Positions 35,519-45,463 are shown, counted from the stretch's first letter. The stretch is 64,000 nt of DNA from Flavivirga abyssicola (GCF_030540775.2 NZ_CP141266.1:585501-649500), one strand, 5' to 3'. A program made the numbers and translations. Notes: generated by a model from the sequence alone, not told the origin.

Positions 35519-36547
35519 TTACTGTTTACCTAAACTAAGTGTTGTCATAATAGGGTAATGATCTGAATAATGCGCGTTAAAAGTCTTAAAACCATTTACG
35601 GAAAATGCATTATCTGCGAAAATAAAATCAATTCTTATAGGGAAAAATCTAAAATCATAAGTACGTCCAAATCCATTACCAGCTTCTTTAAACGTATCAT
35701 TTAAATCGCTTTTAATTTTCCTATACACATAAGAGAATGTTGTATTATTAAAATCACCACAAATAATCATCTTATACTTGCATTGCTTTTTATGCAATAA
35801 AAATAACTCCGTTTGAAATTGTTGCATCTTAAAAGTGGCTCCAATACGATTAAAAAGGCGTTCGGAATCTTCATTCTTAAGGGTTTCAACATTAGTATTT
35901 ATTCGCAACGATTCTAAATGGATATTATAAACCCTAATGGTATCATTTCCTTTAAGAATATCGGCAAAAATAGCATTGTTAGCTGTGTCCGGGAACTCAA
36001 TCGAACCAGAATTCACAATAGGGTATTGCGAGAAAATAGCTTGCCCATATTTTGTTTTGTTCCCAGAAAGCTTTTCATATTTATGCTTAAAAAAAGAAAG
36101 ATCAATATTTTTATGAGGATGATACTCTTGAATACTTAAAATATCTGGATTTTGTGTCTTAATAAAATCGACAATTTTGTTTTCAATACGTTTTTCAGGA
36201 ATCCAATTATAGAGATTAAATAGCCTAACATTGTAATTCATCACTCTTATATTATTCGGACTTTCTATAGTTTTTGAAGAAGAAAACTTATATAAAGAGC
36301 CGAAAGAAATATACCCGACACAAAGGACAAATAATGATAATATTAATTGCTTTTTAAGCTTTATTAACCAATACAAAAAGAATAATACATTAATTAGTAT
36401 TAAAAGTGAAACACCCAAATTTAGTACTGATAATATAGAAAATGTCTTTGGTGGTAAAAAAGGTAAGGCAAATGAAAATAGCAGCAAAACAGCCACAATT
36501 ACATTTATGAAATAAATAATTTTATTAATAAAACTTAGTTTCTTCAT
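35519..36547 (-). CDS. membrane-anchored endonuclease/exonuclease/phosphatase-fold protein
   Basis: A 342-residue protein: three N-terminal membrane helices (about 10-90), then an EEP catalytic domain with Glu in LSIQEYHPH, Asp-Phe-Asn in IICGDFNNT and the terminal SDHYPIMTTL (Asp and His). The domain should lie in the periplasm or outside the membrane. EEP enzymes cut DNA, RNA or phosphoesters in lipids; here the substrate is unknown. Bacteroidota commonly encode two or three such membrane-anchored members. Confidence 0.85.
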   Translation of the reverse strand: MKKLSFINKIIYFINVIVAVLLLFSFALPFLPPKTFSILSVLNLGVSLLILINVLFFLYWLIKLKKQLILSLFVLCVGYISFGSLYKFSSSKTIESPNNIRVMNYNVRLFNLYNWIPEKRIENKIVDFIKTQNPDILSIQEYHPHKNIDLSFFKHKYEKLSGNKTKYGQAIFSQYPIVNSGSIEFPDTANNAIFADILKGNDTIRVYNIHLESLRINTNVETLKNEDSERLFNRIGATFKMQQFQTELFLLHKKQCKYKMIICGDFNNTTFSYVYRKIKSDLNDTFKEAGNGFGRTYDFRFFPIRIDFIFADNAFSVNGFKTFNAHYSDHYPIMTTLSLGKQ

Positions 36548-36821
36548 ATTATCACTCGAAGACCATCAATCAATGAACAAAATTATATTTTGAATTTATC
36601 CATTCGTTTTATTAGAAAACAAATAAAACTTCCGATAAATTAATTTTGTTCTAGATTAAGCTAATCAATTGAACCCCTCTTAAATATTAAAACTCTAAAA
36701 TCTGAAGCATTTAACTACTGGGAAGATAAAACATAAATATTTTCTTACTAAAATTTTTCGATAAACGAATGAATTCCCCCATTAAACCCATGATTATTTA
36801 TTGCCCTTCTATCCGATAAAG

Positions 36822-37724
36822 CTATTTTCCAGCTCTAAATAAAAATTCCTTTTCCTCGGCAGTTAAACTATCATAACCACTTTTACTTATCTTATCTAGA
36901 ATAACGTCTATTTTCTTCTGATTATTAAACTCTTTAAAATCAGCTTTAGTATATCCTCCAACCTTCGATTTATTTTTGTGAACCGTTTTTAAAGGTCCTT
37001 TTTTCGATGATTTAAAAAACCCAAAAATCATATCTACTAAGCCTTCAAAACCTCTGCCTATATCATTACCCTTTAATAATTGTTTTGCATAAAAATACCC
37101 CAGTAAAACACCTCCAAGGTGTGCTAAATACCCCCCTGGGTTCCCCTCTAAAGGGTTATTAATCCCAGAAAATAATCCAATGACATCAATAATTACAATA
37201 GCTAAGCCTACATACCAGAGTTTTAAATTAAATGTAAAAAAGCGAATCTCTTGATTGGGCATATATGCGCAAAGAAAAATCAATAAAGCTCTAATTGCAG
37301 CTGAAGCACCTATTAGTTGTGAGTTAGCTTGAAACACATTAGAAAACATTGTATAGCATAACATATACAATAAACCTCCTGACATAGCACCTAAAAAATA
37401 AACATTAAGTGCCATTTTGGGGCTAAATAGATTTAAAAGCATACGTCCTATAAAATACAACCAAAGCATGTTAAAAAAAAGATGCCAAAAATCGTAATGT
37501 GAGAAAGCGTAGGTTATAATGGTCCAGAACTTTACTATAAAATCAGAAAAATCACTTGGTAACTCCAACCAATTTAAACTAGTTCCCTCAGGAAGGTTTA
37601 AAGTTTTAGTAAGTATATAACCTGTTACAAAAATTATGGTGTTAACAACTATAATTTTTTCTAGAACATTAAGCCTAGACAATTTGTCTTTTATGTCTTG
37701 AGAGAGCGACGTCATTAATTCCAA
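36822..37724 (-). CDS. rhomboid intramembrane serine protease (second of a tandem pair)
   Basis: A 300-residue rhomboid with six helices; nucleophile Ser in LIGASAAIRALL, the His in LAHLGGVLLGY, and the WR-loop-type HYDFWHLFFNMLWLYF segment. The C-terminal 80 residues are soluble and basic. The protease cleaves membrane proteins within their helices; substrates unknown. It overlaps the first rhomboid gene by 10 bases. The 274-base gap on its other side (36548-36821) has no gene. Confidence 0.88.
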   Translation of the reverse strand: MELMTSLSQDIKDKLSRLNVLEKIIVVNTIIFVTGYILTKTLNLPEGTSLNWLELPSDFSDFIVKFWTIITYAFSHYDFWHLFFNMLWLYFIGRMLLNLFSPKMALNVYFLGAMSGGLLYMLCYTMFSNVFQANSQLIGASAAIRALLIFLCAYMPNQEIRFFTFNLKLWYVGLAIVIIDVIGLFSGINNPLEGNPGGYLAHLGGVLLGYFYAKQLLKGNDIGRGFEGLVDMIFGFFKSSKKGPLKTVHKNKSKVGGYTKADFKEFNNQKKIDVILDKISKSGYDSLTAEEKEFLFRAGK

Positions 37725-38473
37725 CGATTTCTATTAAACTGTGTTTTTTTCCAATACCACATAATTAAAAAACCTGTTATAGCGCCACCTACGTGTGCAA
37801 AATGAGCAATATTTCCATATCCAAAAATTGATTGCCCTCTTATACCTGAAATCAAATCAATTAAAATAATTCCAGGAATAAAATATTTTGCCTTAATAGG
37901 AATTGGCAAAAATATCATCATAAGTTCTGCATTAGGATTCATCATACCAAAAGCGGCCATAATCCCCATAAGGCAACCAGAAGCTCCAACCATAGGGGTA
38001 TAATAAGCATCTTGAAAAGCTTTTAATTGATCCACAGAAATAACATCTGCCAAATTGGTTGCTAATAAATTCTTATTAGCACTCAAAGCATTCATAATCT
38101 CCGAATGAGGAAAACCAGCCTCAGTTATTAGATTCAATCCTGAATTAAATTCATAATAGGAATACCCTGTTTGCATGGCTACAGCACCTAACCCTGCAGA
38201 AATATAAATAAATAAAAAACGTTTGGAGCCCAAAACTTGCTCCACTGGCGTACCAAACATCCATAAACCAAACATATTAAAAAGAATATGTGTAGGACTA
38301 CCATGCATAAACATATGTGTTATTATTTGCCAAGGCTGAAATACCTCATTCTTAGGGAAATGCATAGCAAACCAATCGTAAAACAAAACACCTTCTCCTA
38401 TAGCTAAAGTACCGATAAACATAATCACATTAATGATTAATAGGTGTTTAACCGTTTCTGAAATCCTCATCAT
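37715..38473 (-). CDS. rhomboid intramembrane serine protease (first of a tandem pair)
   Basis: A 252-residue rhomboid with HMFMHGSPTHILFNMFGLW, catalytic Ser in GASGCLMGIMAAFG and His in FAHVGGAITGF. Between TM1 and the Ser helix there is a 45-residue insert with an amphipathic part (EAGFPHSEIMNALS). Starts 4 bases after mutL, so the order is mutL-rhomboid-rhomboid, a frequent Flavobacteriia arrangement. Confidence 0.88.
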   Translation of the reverse strand: MMRISETVKHLLIINVIMFIGTLAIGEGVLFYDWFAMHFPKNEVFQPWQIITHMFMHGSPTHILFNMFGLWMFGTPVEQVLGSKRFLFIYISAGLGAVAMQTGYSYYEFNSGLNLITEAGFPHSEIMNALSANKNLLATNLADVISVDQLKAFQDAYYTPMVGASGCLMGIMAAFGMMNPNAELMMIFLPIPIKAKYFIPGIILIDLISGIRGQSIFGYGNIAHFAHVGGAITGFLIMWYWKKTQFNRNRWN

Positions 38474-38476
38474 AAT

Positions 38477-40324
38477 CTATAAAAATTTTTTATCCAATTC
38501 ATCAACGCTTAATGTAATAAATGTTGACCTGTTAGTAGGCGAAATGTTTGGTTCTTTACAAGCAAACAGTTTATTTACCAAATGTTCCTGTTCATCTTTC
38601 TGTAGCGATTGCCCTGTTTTAATAGCCAAACTTTTAGCCATAGACTTGGCTAATAAATCGGTAGCACTAAAATTACTATCCGGCACTTCATTTTCTACAT
38701 CGCTAATTAATTGTTCTAAAATAATGGACACTTCGCTTTCAGGAACCGAAACTGGAACACCTGTTATTTCAAGAGATTCATCATTAAAGTTAGAAAATAC
38801 AAACCCTGTATTTTCTAAATCATCTTTTAATTGCTTTACAATTGTAATTTCCTGTGTTGAAAAATGTAGCTGAAGTGGAAATAATAATTGCTGACTCACT
38901 GCTTCTTTAACTGTCATATTCTTTAGAAGCTCTTCATATAAAATACGTTGATGAGCCCGATGCTGATCTATAACCAACATCCCCGATTTAATAGTACTAA
39001 CAATATATTTATTATGAAGTTGATAGGTTGTATTAGCTTGCTCTATTTGCTTTTCATCATCAAAAATAGAAGGTGTAGATTCTTCACTTTCAAAATGCAC
39101 TTCACTAAAATCCTGATGCGTTTTTGTGCCTTTAGATTCTAACCCAACATATAAATTTTCCCAACTTGCAGCAGGTTCTTTTTTATAAGCAGTAGTTGTT
39201 CTAGATTTTGTTTCTTCCTGAAACGGATTAAAACTACGATCTACCTCAACTTTAGGAGCCTTCGTTTCACTACTTTTATAATCATACGGCGTATCAAGAT
39301 TAGGGTCACGTTCAAAATCCAAAACAGGCGCTATATTAAATTGCCCCAAACTATGCTTTACTGCAGAACGCAACAAGGCATACAAAGTATGCTCGTCATC
39401 AAACTTAATTTCTGTTTTAGTTGGATGTATATTAATATCGATAGTTTGCGGGTCTACATCTAAATTTAAAAAATAGCTTGGATGTGTCCCACTTTTTAAT
39501 AACCCATCAAATGCAGAAGCAATAGCATGATTTAAATAGGCACTTTTAATAAAGCGATTGTTTACGAAAAAATACTGTTCGCCTCTTGTTTTCTTAGCAA
39601 ATTCAGGTTTACCAACAAATCCTGAAATTTTTAAAACCTCGGTATCTTCTTCTACAGGGACTAGTTTTTCATTCGTTTTATTCCCAAAAATATTTACAAT
39701 ACGCTGTCTGTAATTACTAATTGGCAAATTAAAAGATTCGCTTCCATTGTTATATAAGACAAAACTAATATTGGGATGTGCTAAAGCCACACGGTGAAAT
39801 TCATCAATAACATGGCGTAATTCAACGGTATTCGACTTTAAAAAATTACGTCGTGCTGGAATATTAAAGAAAAGATTTTTTACAGAAATAGATGTCCCTT
39901 TTGGCGTTACTACAACCTCTTGGGATGCTACATTACTACCTTCAATCACAATGGCAGTTCCTACATCATCTTGCTCTTGCTTTGTTTTTAATTCTACATG
40001 TGCAATGGCCGCTATACTCGCCAAAGCCTCTCCACGAAACCCTTTTGTATGCAATTGAAATAAATCATCAGCACTGCGAATTTTAGAGGTAGCATGACGC
40101 TCGAAACTTAACCGGGCATCCGTAACACTCATCCCTTTACCATCATCAATAACTTGAATTAATGTTTTTCCCGCATCCTTTACTATAAGTTTAATAGTTG
40201 AAGCTCCCGCATCAATAGCGTTTTCTAACAACTCTTTTACAACCGATGCCGGACGTTGTACGACCTCTCCTGCTGCTATTTGATTAGCTACATGATCGGG
40301 TAAAAGCTGGATAATGTCTGCCAT
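38477..40324 (-). CDS. mutL: DNA mismatch repair protein MutL
   Basis: A 615-residue MutL: GHKL ATPase with ELLENAIDAGAS, DDGKGM and GFRGEALASI, a transducer domain to about 330, a proline-poor linker, and a C-terminal dimerisation domain (about 425-615). The metal-binding endonuclease motif DQHAxxE reads DQHRAHQRILYEE, with Gln where Glu is usual, and the later CPHGRP-like motif is not evident. Thus nicking activity is uncertain. It coordinates repair after MutS. The two rhomboids follow. Confidence 0.94.
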   Translation of the reverse strand: MADIIQLLPDHVANQIAAGEVVQRPASVVKELLENAIDAGASTIKLIVKDAGKTLIQVIDDGKGMSVTDARLSFERHATSKIRSADDLFQLHTKGFRGEALASIAAIAHVELKTKQEQDDVGTAIVIEGSNVASQEVVVTPKGTSISVKNLFFNIPARRNFLKSNTVELRHVIDEFHRVALAHPNISFVLYNNGSESFNLPISNYRQRIVNIFGNKTNEKLVPVEEDTEVLKISGFVGKPEFAKKTRGEQYFFVNNRFIKSAYLNHAIASAFDGLLKSGTHPSYFLNLDVDPQTIDINIHPTKTEIKFDDEHTLYALLRSAVKHSLGQFNIAPVLDFERDPNLDTPYDYKSSETKAPKVEVDRSFNPFQEETKSRTTTAYKKEPAASWENLYVGLESKGTKTHQDFSEVHFESEESTPSIFDDEKQIEQANTTYQLHNKYIVSTIKSGMLVIDQHRAHQRILYEELLKNMTVKEAVSQQLLFPLQLHFSTQEITIVKQLKDDLENTGFVFSNFNDESLEITGVPVSVPESEVSIILEQLISDVENEVPDSNFSATDLLAKSMAKSLAIKTGQSLQKDEQEHLVNKLFACKEPNISPTNRSTFITLSVDELDKKFL

Positions 40325-40327
40325 GTA

Positions 40328-40615
40328 TTACTTTGAAAAGAATATAGATAAATCGAAATCGATAATAAAAAGAAATATTAAAACAAGAATACCAACAATT
40401 ATTAAAACACGTCTGTTAACTTCTCTGTCCGGATTATTTTTTAAATCATCTAAAGCATTATTAAATTTTGCTTTTAAACCCTTATTACTACCAACGGTCG
40501 TCCTATGCTCATCAAACTTATGCTTAATTTCAAAAGGATTCCCTTCTCCTTTATCATCAAAATAACGCGGTGTATAACTAAACTTTTTGTTTTTCCGTAA
40601 TTTTAAAATTCCCAT
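40328..40615 (-). CDS. small membrane-anchored protein, paralogue pair member A
   Basis: A 95-residue protein with a basic N-terminus (KLRKNKKFSYTPRYF) and one C-terminal membrane helix (about 70-92). It shares the KxFxYxPRF start and layout with the next gene. Similar proteins in related genomes are labelled riboflavin synthase beta, but nothing in the sequence supports an enzyme. It follows mutL's start by 3 bases on the same strand. Confidence 0.6.
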   Translation of the reverse strand: MGILKLRKNKKFSYTPRYFDDKGEGNPFEIKHKFDEHRTTVGSNKGLKAKFNNALDDLKNNPDREVNRRVLIIVGILVLIFLFIIDFDLSIFFSK

Positions 40616-40633
40616 GATTTCTAAGCTTTAAGG

Positions 40634-40867
40634 TTACATGTATTTTTTCTCTAATAAATACATACAAAGCAATAATAATACCAAAACTAAAATTAAAGTT
40701 TTTACAGGCAAAGCACCTTTAACACGAACATTATTGCCTCTTTGTCTCCGCCATTTGGAAGTAAAATCTTTAGAATCAAAATTATCATCCAAATCTACAT
40801 CTGTTTGATTTTCTTCAGAAAATCTAGGCTTATATTTAAAGGTTTTATTTTTACGTTGTTTAAACAA
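40634..40867 (-). CDS. small membrane-anchored protein, paralogue pair member B
   Basis: A 77-residue protein with an N-terminus KQRKNKTFKYKPRF, an acidic patch and a C-terminal membrane helix (about 52-70). Like its neighbour it is probably tail-anchored. The shared N-terminal motif suggests a duplicated gene. Function unknown. Confidence 0.6.
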   Translation of the reverse strand: MFKQRKNKTFKYKPRFSEENQTDVDLDDNFDSKDFTSKWRRQRGNNVRVKGALPVKTLILVLVLLLLCMYLLEKKYM

Positions 40868-41271
40868 AATCTATAATGATCTTTAATTCAAAAATACTTA
40901 AAAATAGGGAAAAAACAGGGGTTTAGCTGTCAAAAATTGTTAACATATTCCTTTTGGGAAGTTTTAAAAAATATAAATTACTAGTGGTGAAGATTTGAGG
41001 CTGTTGCTTGTTATTAAACAGAGATACACTGAGGTTCACAGAGAAAAGGATAGGATCCCATGTTTTAAGTTAACTAGAAACAAGTTTTTTCTTGGTTCTA
41101 ATAGCGGAGAAGTTGGGGCTTTGTCTTGCCATGAAAGGGAGCACTGCTAACTGATACTGAATACTGATGTGTTTTTAAGGAATTATTTTAATGAGAGACA
41201 TAGAGGTTTTTCTCGCCAAGACGCTGAGGCGCAAAGGGAATACTGTTAACTACCACTGAATACTGAACTAA
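40868..41271. other. 404-base gap with decayed short repeats
   Basis: No gene was found. It holds fragments of widespread intergenic repeats: ACACTGAGGTTCACAGAGAA near 41030, CCAAGACGCTGAGGCGCAAA near 41216, and ACTGAATACTG-type units at 41141-41169 and 41240-41270, the last shared with 49.6 kb. Confidence 0.5.
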
Positions 41272-41757
41272 CTAGCTATTCTTACGCAGTTCTGCCATTT
41301 TAATGGCAGCAACAGCAGCTTCGGTACCTTTATTACCATGTTTCCCGCCTGAGCGCTCTATGGCTTGCTGCATATTATTATCTGTAAGGACACAGAATAT
41401 TACAGGCGTTTCTCTGGTTACATTTAAGTCTTTTATACCTTGAGATACCGCTTCACAAACAAAATCGAAATGTTTTGTTTCTCCTTGTATAACACTACCA
41501 ATGGCTATAACTGCATTTACCATTTGCTCTTGCATTTTTTTACAGCCATAAATAAGTTCAAAACTGCCTGGCACATCCCATCTAATAATATTATTTGGAG
41601 AGACACCATTTTCTATTAAAGTATTATAAGCACCTTCATAAAGCCCTTCTGTCACCGTGTCATTCCACTCAGAAACAACAATCCCAAACCGAAATTTATT
41701 CGCGTTTGGGATTGTTGTTTTATCGTAATCGGATAAATTTTTATTTACCGTAGCCAT
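41272..41757 (-). CDS. ribH: 6,7-dimethyl-8-ribityllumazine synthase
   Basis: A 161-residue lumazine synthase that makes the riboflavin precursor from a pyrimidine and a butanone phosphate, in a cytoplasmic capsid-like assembly. Visible are SEWNDTVTEGL, WDVPGSFEL, GSVIQGETKHFDFVCEAV (substrate and catalytic His) and the GGKHGNKGTEAA end. It starts 1 base after the TPR gene's stop, so the TPR gene and ribH are cotranscribed. Confidence 0.96.
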   Translation of the reverse strand: MATVNKNLSDYDKTTIPNANKFRFGIVVSEWNDTVTEGLYEGAYNTLIENGVSPNNIIRWDVPGSFELIYGCKKMQEQMVNAVIAIGSVIQGETKHFDFVCEAVSQGIKDLNVTRETPVIFCVLTDNNMQQAIERSGGKHGNKGTEAAVAAIKMAELRKNS

Positions 41758-41758
41758 A

Positions 41759-42529
41759 TTATTTACCTGCCAATACTTGAGCTTTACCTATAAACACATC
41801 TACTTTAGACGCCTCAGTTGAATTAGGGTAATCCTCTTTAATTCCTTTAAAATAAGTCAATGCCTTATCCGCTTTTCCTAAATCCAAAGCAATGGCTCCA
41901 GCTTTAAATAAATACATTGGCGTTGTATATTCATTATTACGCATTTCTGCTGCTTGCTCATAATACCCTAAAGCTTCTTCCGGCTGATTTAACTGCACAA
42001 AAGCATCACCAATATTTCCTTTAGCTATAGGTGCTAATATTTCGTCATCGCTTTTAAAATTCTCTAAATGCTCTACTGCTTTTTTGTAATCTTTTAATCT
42101 TAAATAAGCTGTTCCTGCATAATAGCTTGCTAAATTAGCAGAAGGTGTACCACTGTACTCTTCTATAATATCCAACATCCCAAATTTTCCTTCACCACCA
42201 TTTAAAGCTAAATTATACAAGGAGTCTTTTTCAACACCAGTAACGGCTTGATCAAAATATTTTTGAGCTTGAAACATATCATTCATTGCTGATTCTTGCT
42301 TAGGTTTCGCTATAAATTCTTTATACCCTAAAGACCCTAAAACAATTACTGCAACAAGTCCAATAATTACAAAAATGTATTTCTGATTCTTTTGAACGAA
42401 CTCTTCTGTTTTTGATGCAGTTTCATCCAGTGTATTGAAAACCTCTGCCGTTGTAGAGTCTGCCTCAATGTTTTGCTCTTTCTCTACTTTATTTTTAGGT
42501 TTGTATCCTCTTTTATTATAAGTCGCCAT
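41759..42529 (-). CDS. membrane-anchored tetratricopeptide repeat protein
   Basis: A 256-residue protein: an N-terminal soluble segment, one membrane helix (about 50-68, KYIFVIIGLVAVIVLGSLGY), and TPR-type helices in the outer part (YYAGTAYLRLKDYKKAVEHL). The layout matches YfgM-like tetratricopeptide proteins, which link the Sec translocon with periplasmic chaperones in E. coli. This role is inferred only. It precedes ribH. Confidence 0.75.
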   Translation of the reverse strand: MATYNKRGYKPKNKVEKEQNIEADSTTAEVFNTLDETASKTEEFVQKNQKYIFVIIGLVAVIVLGSLGYKEFIAKPKQESAMNDMFQAQKYFDQAVTGVEKDSLYNLALNGGEGKFGMLDIIEEYSGTPSANLASYYAGTAYLRLKDYKKAVEHLENFKSDDEILAPIAKGNIGDAFVQLNQPEEALGYYEQAAEMRNNEYTTPMYLFKAGAIALDLGKADKALTYFKGIKEDYPNSTEASKVDVFIGKAQVLAGK

Positions 42530-42854
42530 GTATTCAGTTCTGTATTAATGCGCCGCAAAAATATAATTTTTCTTCATAACTAAAAGGGTATTTATTTGAT
42601 ATTTTTCAATAATTTGCACTTCTTTTTAAAGAGTTTAGCAACTAAATAGCCTTTAATACCAATTAAACATTAAAATGTCGCATATAAATTGTTTACCCAA
42701 TCAAGTTGAGTACAGGCCTTTTTCGCTTACTTTTCATTTAAAAATAGAATCGTAGCTATGGCTATGGCTAGATTTTTAAACTCAATTAATCAAAAAATAA
42801 TTCAATTTATTTATACAACACCTTAAAATTCAATTAGTATAAGTCGCTTATTAT
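42530..42854. other. divergent control region between the TPR gene and recF
   Basis: On the minus strand TATTTTTG (42556-42563) is a -7 match 26 bases from the TPR start. The recF side has no clear box. Low-complexity GGCTATGGCTAG near 42760 is also present, and ATACCAAT (42656-42663). No gene. Confidence 0.4.
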
Positions 42855-43934
42855 ATGATTTTAAAATCACTTTCGTTACTCAATTATAAAAACTTTGACA
42901 GTAAGTCATTTACTTTCAATGATAAAATAAATTGCATCGTTGGTAATAATGGTATTGGAAAAACCAATGTACTTGATGCCATCTATCACTTATCTTTTGG
43001 TAAAAGTTATTTTAATCCTGTAGCGACTCAAAACATAAAACATGATGAAGACTTTTTTGTAATCAATGGTGATTACGAAAAAAACGACCAAACCGAAAAA
43101 ATAATTATTAGCCTTAAGCGAGGCAAAAAAAAAGTGATTAAGCGAAATGCTAAAGCTTACGAAAAGTTTAGCGAACACATTGGTTTTTTACCTTTAGTTA
43201 TTATTTCGCCAGCCGACAGAGATTTAATTATAGAAGGTAGTGATACTCGACGAAAGTTTATAGATAGTGTTATTTCCCAAGGTGATAAAACCTATTTAAA
43301 CCACTTAATTAAGTATAACAAAACACTGGCCCAACGCAATGCATTACTTAAATACTTTGCATTAAACCATACTTTTAATAACGATACTTTAGAAGTTTAC
43401 AACAATCAATTAACAGAATTTGGCACGCTTATTTTTGAAAAAAGAGACGCTTTTTTAAAGGAATTTATTCCCATTTTTAAATCGCGTTACGAAGCTATAA
43501 GTAATGGTAATGAAATAGTTAATTTAAAATATCATAGCGATTTATTTGAAGCTGATTTAAACACGCTTTTAAAAAATATAATTAATAAAGACAAGGCATT
43601 ACAGTATACTAGTGTTGGCATTCATAAAGATGACTTACACTTTAATATAAACGGGTATCCCATCAAAAAATTTGGAAGTCAAGGACAACAAAAATCATTT
43701 TTAATCGCTTTAAAATTAGCACAGTTCGATTTTATTAAAGCGCAAAGTGGTGTAAATCCTATTTTATTATTAGATGATATTTTTGATAAATTAGATGAAC
43801 AACGTGTCGCTCAAATCATTAAATTAGTGGATGATGAAAATTTTGGTCAATTGTTTATAAGTGATACACATGCTGAACGTACAGAAGCTGTTGTAAAACA
43901 AGTGCATCAATCTTATGAAATTTTCAAGCTGTAA
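42855..43934 (+). CDS. recF: DNA replication and repair protein RecF
   Basis: A 359-residue SMC-like ATPase that helps RecOR load RecA at gaps. Walker A is GNNGIGKTN (30-38), the signature motif [10 protein letters not shown] and Walker [12 protein letters not shown] are intact, and the length is normal. In Bacteroidota recF often leads to a DciA-like gene, as here. Confidence 0.95.
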   Translation: MILKSLSLLNYKNFDSKSFTFNDKINCIVGNNGIGKTNVLDAIYHLSFGKSYFNPVATQNIKHDEDFFVINGDYEKNDQTEKIIISLKRGKKKVIKRNAKAYEKFSEHIGFLPLVIISPADRDLIIEGSDTRRKFIDSVISQGDKTYLNHLIKYNKTLAQRNALLKYFALNHTFNNDTLEVYNNQLTEFGTLIFEKRDAFLKEFIPIFKSRYEAISNGNEIVNLKYHSDLFEADLNTLLKNIINKDKALQYTSVGIHKDDLHFNINGYPIKKFGSQGQQKSFLIALKLAQFDFIKAQSGVNPILLLDDIFDKLDEQRVAQIIKLVDDENFGQLFISDTHAERTEAVVKQVHQSYEIFKL

Positions 43935-44112
43935 ATTTTAAGATATATTTTCAATGAATCAATTGAACACTTCAAAATTATGATTTTGGTAGTTTCAAAG
44001 TCAAAACCCTTGAATTAGTATATAATGATTGGTATCAAAAAGAAAAACATGTAAAAAGATTGTTTGATTTTAGTATTTAAAGTTCAAATAACTCAAAAAA
44101 AAACAAAAGCTA

Positions 44113-44409
44113 ATGGCAAAACGTAATAATGAACATATCAGCATAAGTGATGCATTAAAAGAATTTGTGGAAACCAATAAACTAGAAAAAGGTTTAAACA
44201 AAGTTAATGTAGCTGATGCCTGGGCAAACCTTATGGGCAATGGTGTAAATAATTATACGGCATCTGTAAACTTAGAGCATAACACACTTTATGTGCAACT
44301 AACCTCCAGTGTTCTTAGAGAAGAATTAAGTTATGGCAAACAAAAAATAATTAACATGCTTAACGAAGAGTTAGGAAAAGAAATCATTAAGAAACTGGTA
44401 CTCCGTTAA
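44113..44409 (+). CDS. DUF721 (DciA-like) protein
   Basis: A 98-residue protein with the DUF721 pattern (VNVADAWANLMGNGVNNYTA, then LYVQLTSSVLREEL). DciA recruits the replicative helicase DnaB in bacteria that lack DnaC. The recF neighbourhood is typical. This is a short form with only the domain. Confidence 0.8.
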   Translation: MAKRNNEHISISDALKEFVETNKLEKGLNKVNVADAWANLMGNGVNNYTASVNLEHNTLYVQLTSSVLREELSYGKQKIINMLNEELGKEIIKKLVLR

Positions 44410-44471
44410 TTACAAAAACGAACTTTATACAAAAATTTCATCCAAAACCAAAAAGCTATTATTATTTATAC

Positions 44472-44479
44472 TATATTTG
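44472..44479 (+). promoter_or_regulatory. TAnnTTTG box for the cold-shock gene
   Basis: TATATTTG, 28 bases before ATG 44507, is an exact -7 match; no TTG is at the expected -33 position. Confidence 0.5.
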
Positions 44480-44506
44480 TGACTTAATTTTTATATAACA
44501 AATACA

Positions 44507-44698
44507 ATGAGTAAAGGTACCGTAAAATTTTTCAATGACTCTAAAGGTTTTGGATTCATCGTTGAAGACGACAACAACAAAGAACATTTCGTACACATTT
44601 CAGGACTTATCGATGAAATTCGTGAAGGTGATGCAGTAGAATTCGATCTACAAGAAGGTAGAAAAGGATTAAACGCCGTAAACGTAAAAGTAATCTAA
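44507..44698 (+). CDS. cold-shock domain protein
   Basis: A 63-residue single OB-fold nucleic-acid-binding protein with RNP1 SKGFGFIVED and RNP2 KEHFVHISGL. Such proteins melt RNA structure at low temperature or serve as constitutive RNA chaperones. Single gene with its own promoter-like box and terminator. Confidence 0.92.
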   Translation: MSKGTVKFFNDSKGFGFIVEDDNNKEHFVHISGLIDEIREGDAVEFDLQEGRKGLNAVNVKVI

Positions 44699-44724
44699 TA
44701 CATATACTTTAACAATTACAATTA

Positions 44725-44758
44725 AAAGTCTATCATTTATTTGATAGGCTTTTTTTTA
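44725..44758 (+). terminator. intrinsic terminator of the cold-shock gene
   Basis: AGTCTATCA pairs with TGATAGGCT around a short loop, followed by eight T residues, 28 bases after the stop. Confidence 0.8.
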
Positions 44759-44903
44759 TGGAACTAATTTTATTTTTAATTCACAACAGGTCCTTTTTGA
44801 AACTAAAAGTCTTAAAAATAATGGTTGGATAAAAGGGGGATTATTGAAGAAGCTTTAAAAAAATAAATTTGGTAATAAATAATCACAATTTATTTCTAAA
44901 ACA

Positions 44904-44934
44904 ACAAACCCCACAACTTAGTTGTGGGGTTTGT
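44904..44934 (-). terminator. terminator downstream of ndk
   Basis: A strong stem CAAACCCCACAAC with its complement and TTAG loop; T-rich sequence follows on the minus strand, 22 bases past the ndk stop. It may also act on the plus strand. Confidence 0.75.
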
Positions 44935-44955
44935 TTATTTATAATTTTTTAATGA

Positions 44956-45375
44956 CTAAAACATCTCTCTACCAGAAAAATGGAAAGCACCTTCTATAGC
45001 CGCATTATCGTCACTATCACTACCATGTACTGCATTTTCTCCAATAGAAGCTGCATATAACTTACGGATTGTTCCCTCAGCAGCATCAGCAGGGTTAGTA
45101 GCCCCTATTAATGTTCTAAAATCATCAACCGCATTGTCTTTTTCTAAAATCGCTGCAACAATAGGACCACGTGTCATATATTCAACTAAATCTCCAAAAA
45201 ATGGACGTTCGTTATGTATTGCATAAAATGCTTCAGCATCAGCTTTTGTCATTTGTGTTAATTTCATTGCTACGATTCTAAATCCTGAAGCTGAAATTTT
45301 TTCTAATATTGCACCGATGTGTCCTTTCTCAACAGCATCTGGCTTAAGCATTGTAAATGTTCTATTTGTTGCCAT
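44956..45375 (-). CDS. ndk: nucleoside-diphosphate kinase
   Basis: A 139-residue enzyme that balances nucleoside triphosphates. [13 protein letters not shown] begins the fold and the phosphorylated His lies in ENAVHGSDS (near residue 117). Length and motifs are standard. It has its own promoter and terminator. Confidence 0.97.
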   Translation of the reverse strand: MATNRTFTMLKPDAVEKGHIGAILEKISASGFRIVAMKLTQMTKADAEAFYAIHNERPFFGDLVEYMTRGPIVAAILEKDNAVDDFRTLIGATNPADAAEGTIRKLYAASIGENAVHGSDSDDNAAIEGAFHFSGREMF

Positions 45376-45396
45376 CTTATTGTTTTAATTTTGCTG

Positions 45397-45426
45397 CAAA
45401 AGTAATGTATTTCTAATTAAAAACAA
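45397..45426 (-). promoter_or_regulatory. Bacteroidota-type promoter of ndk
   Basis: On the minus strand TTG (45424-45426), 19 bases, TACTTTTG (45397-45404), 22 bases before the ATG. Both elements and spacing match. Confidence 0.75.
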
Positions 45427-45463
45427 GTTTATCAAATTTTAAAAAGTTGTATCTTCGTCAACT

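Noticed and set aside
40328-40867. Riboflavin synthase subunit beta
   Set aside because: The two small proteins are single-helix membrane proteins with no enzyme motif; the name is probably carried over from neighbouring ribH.
42656-44035. ATACCAAT and ATTGGTAT flanking recF as mobile-element ends
   Set aside because: Only eight bases match and no transposase or target duplication is present; chance is likely in AT-rich DNA.
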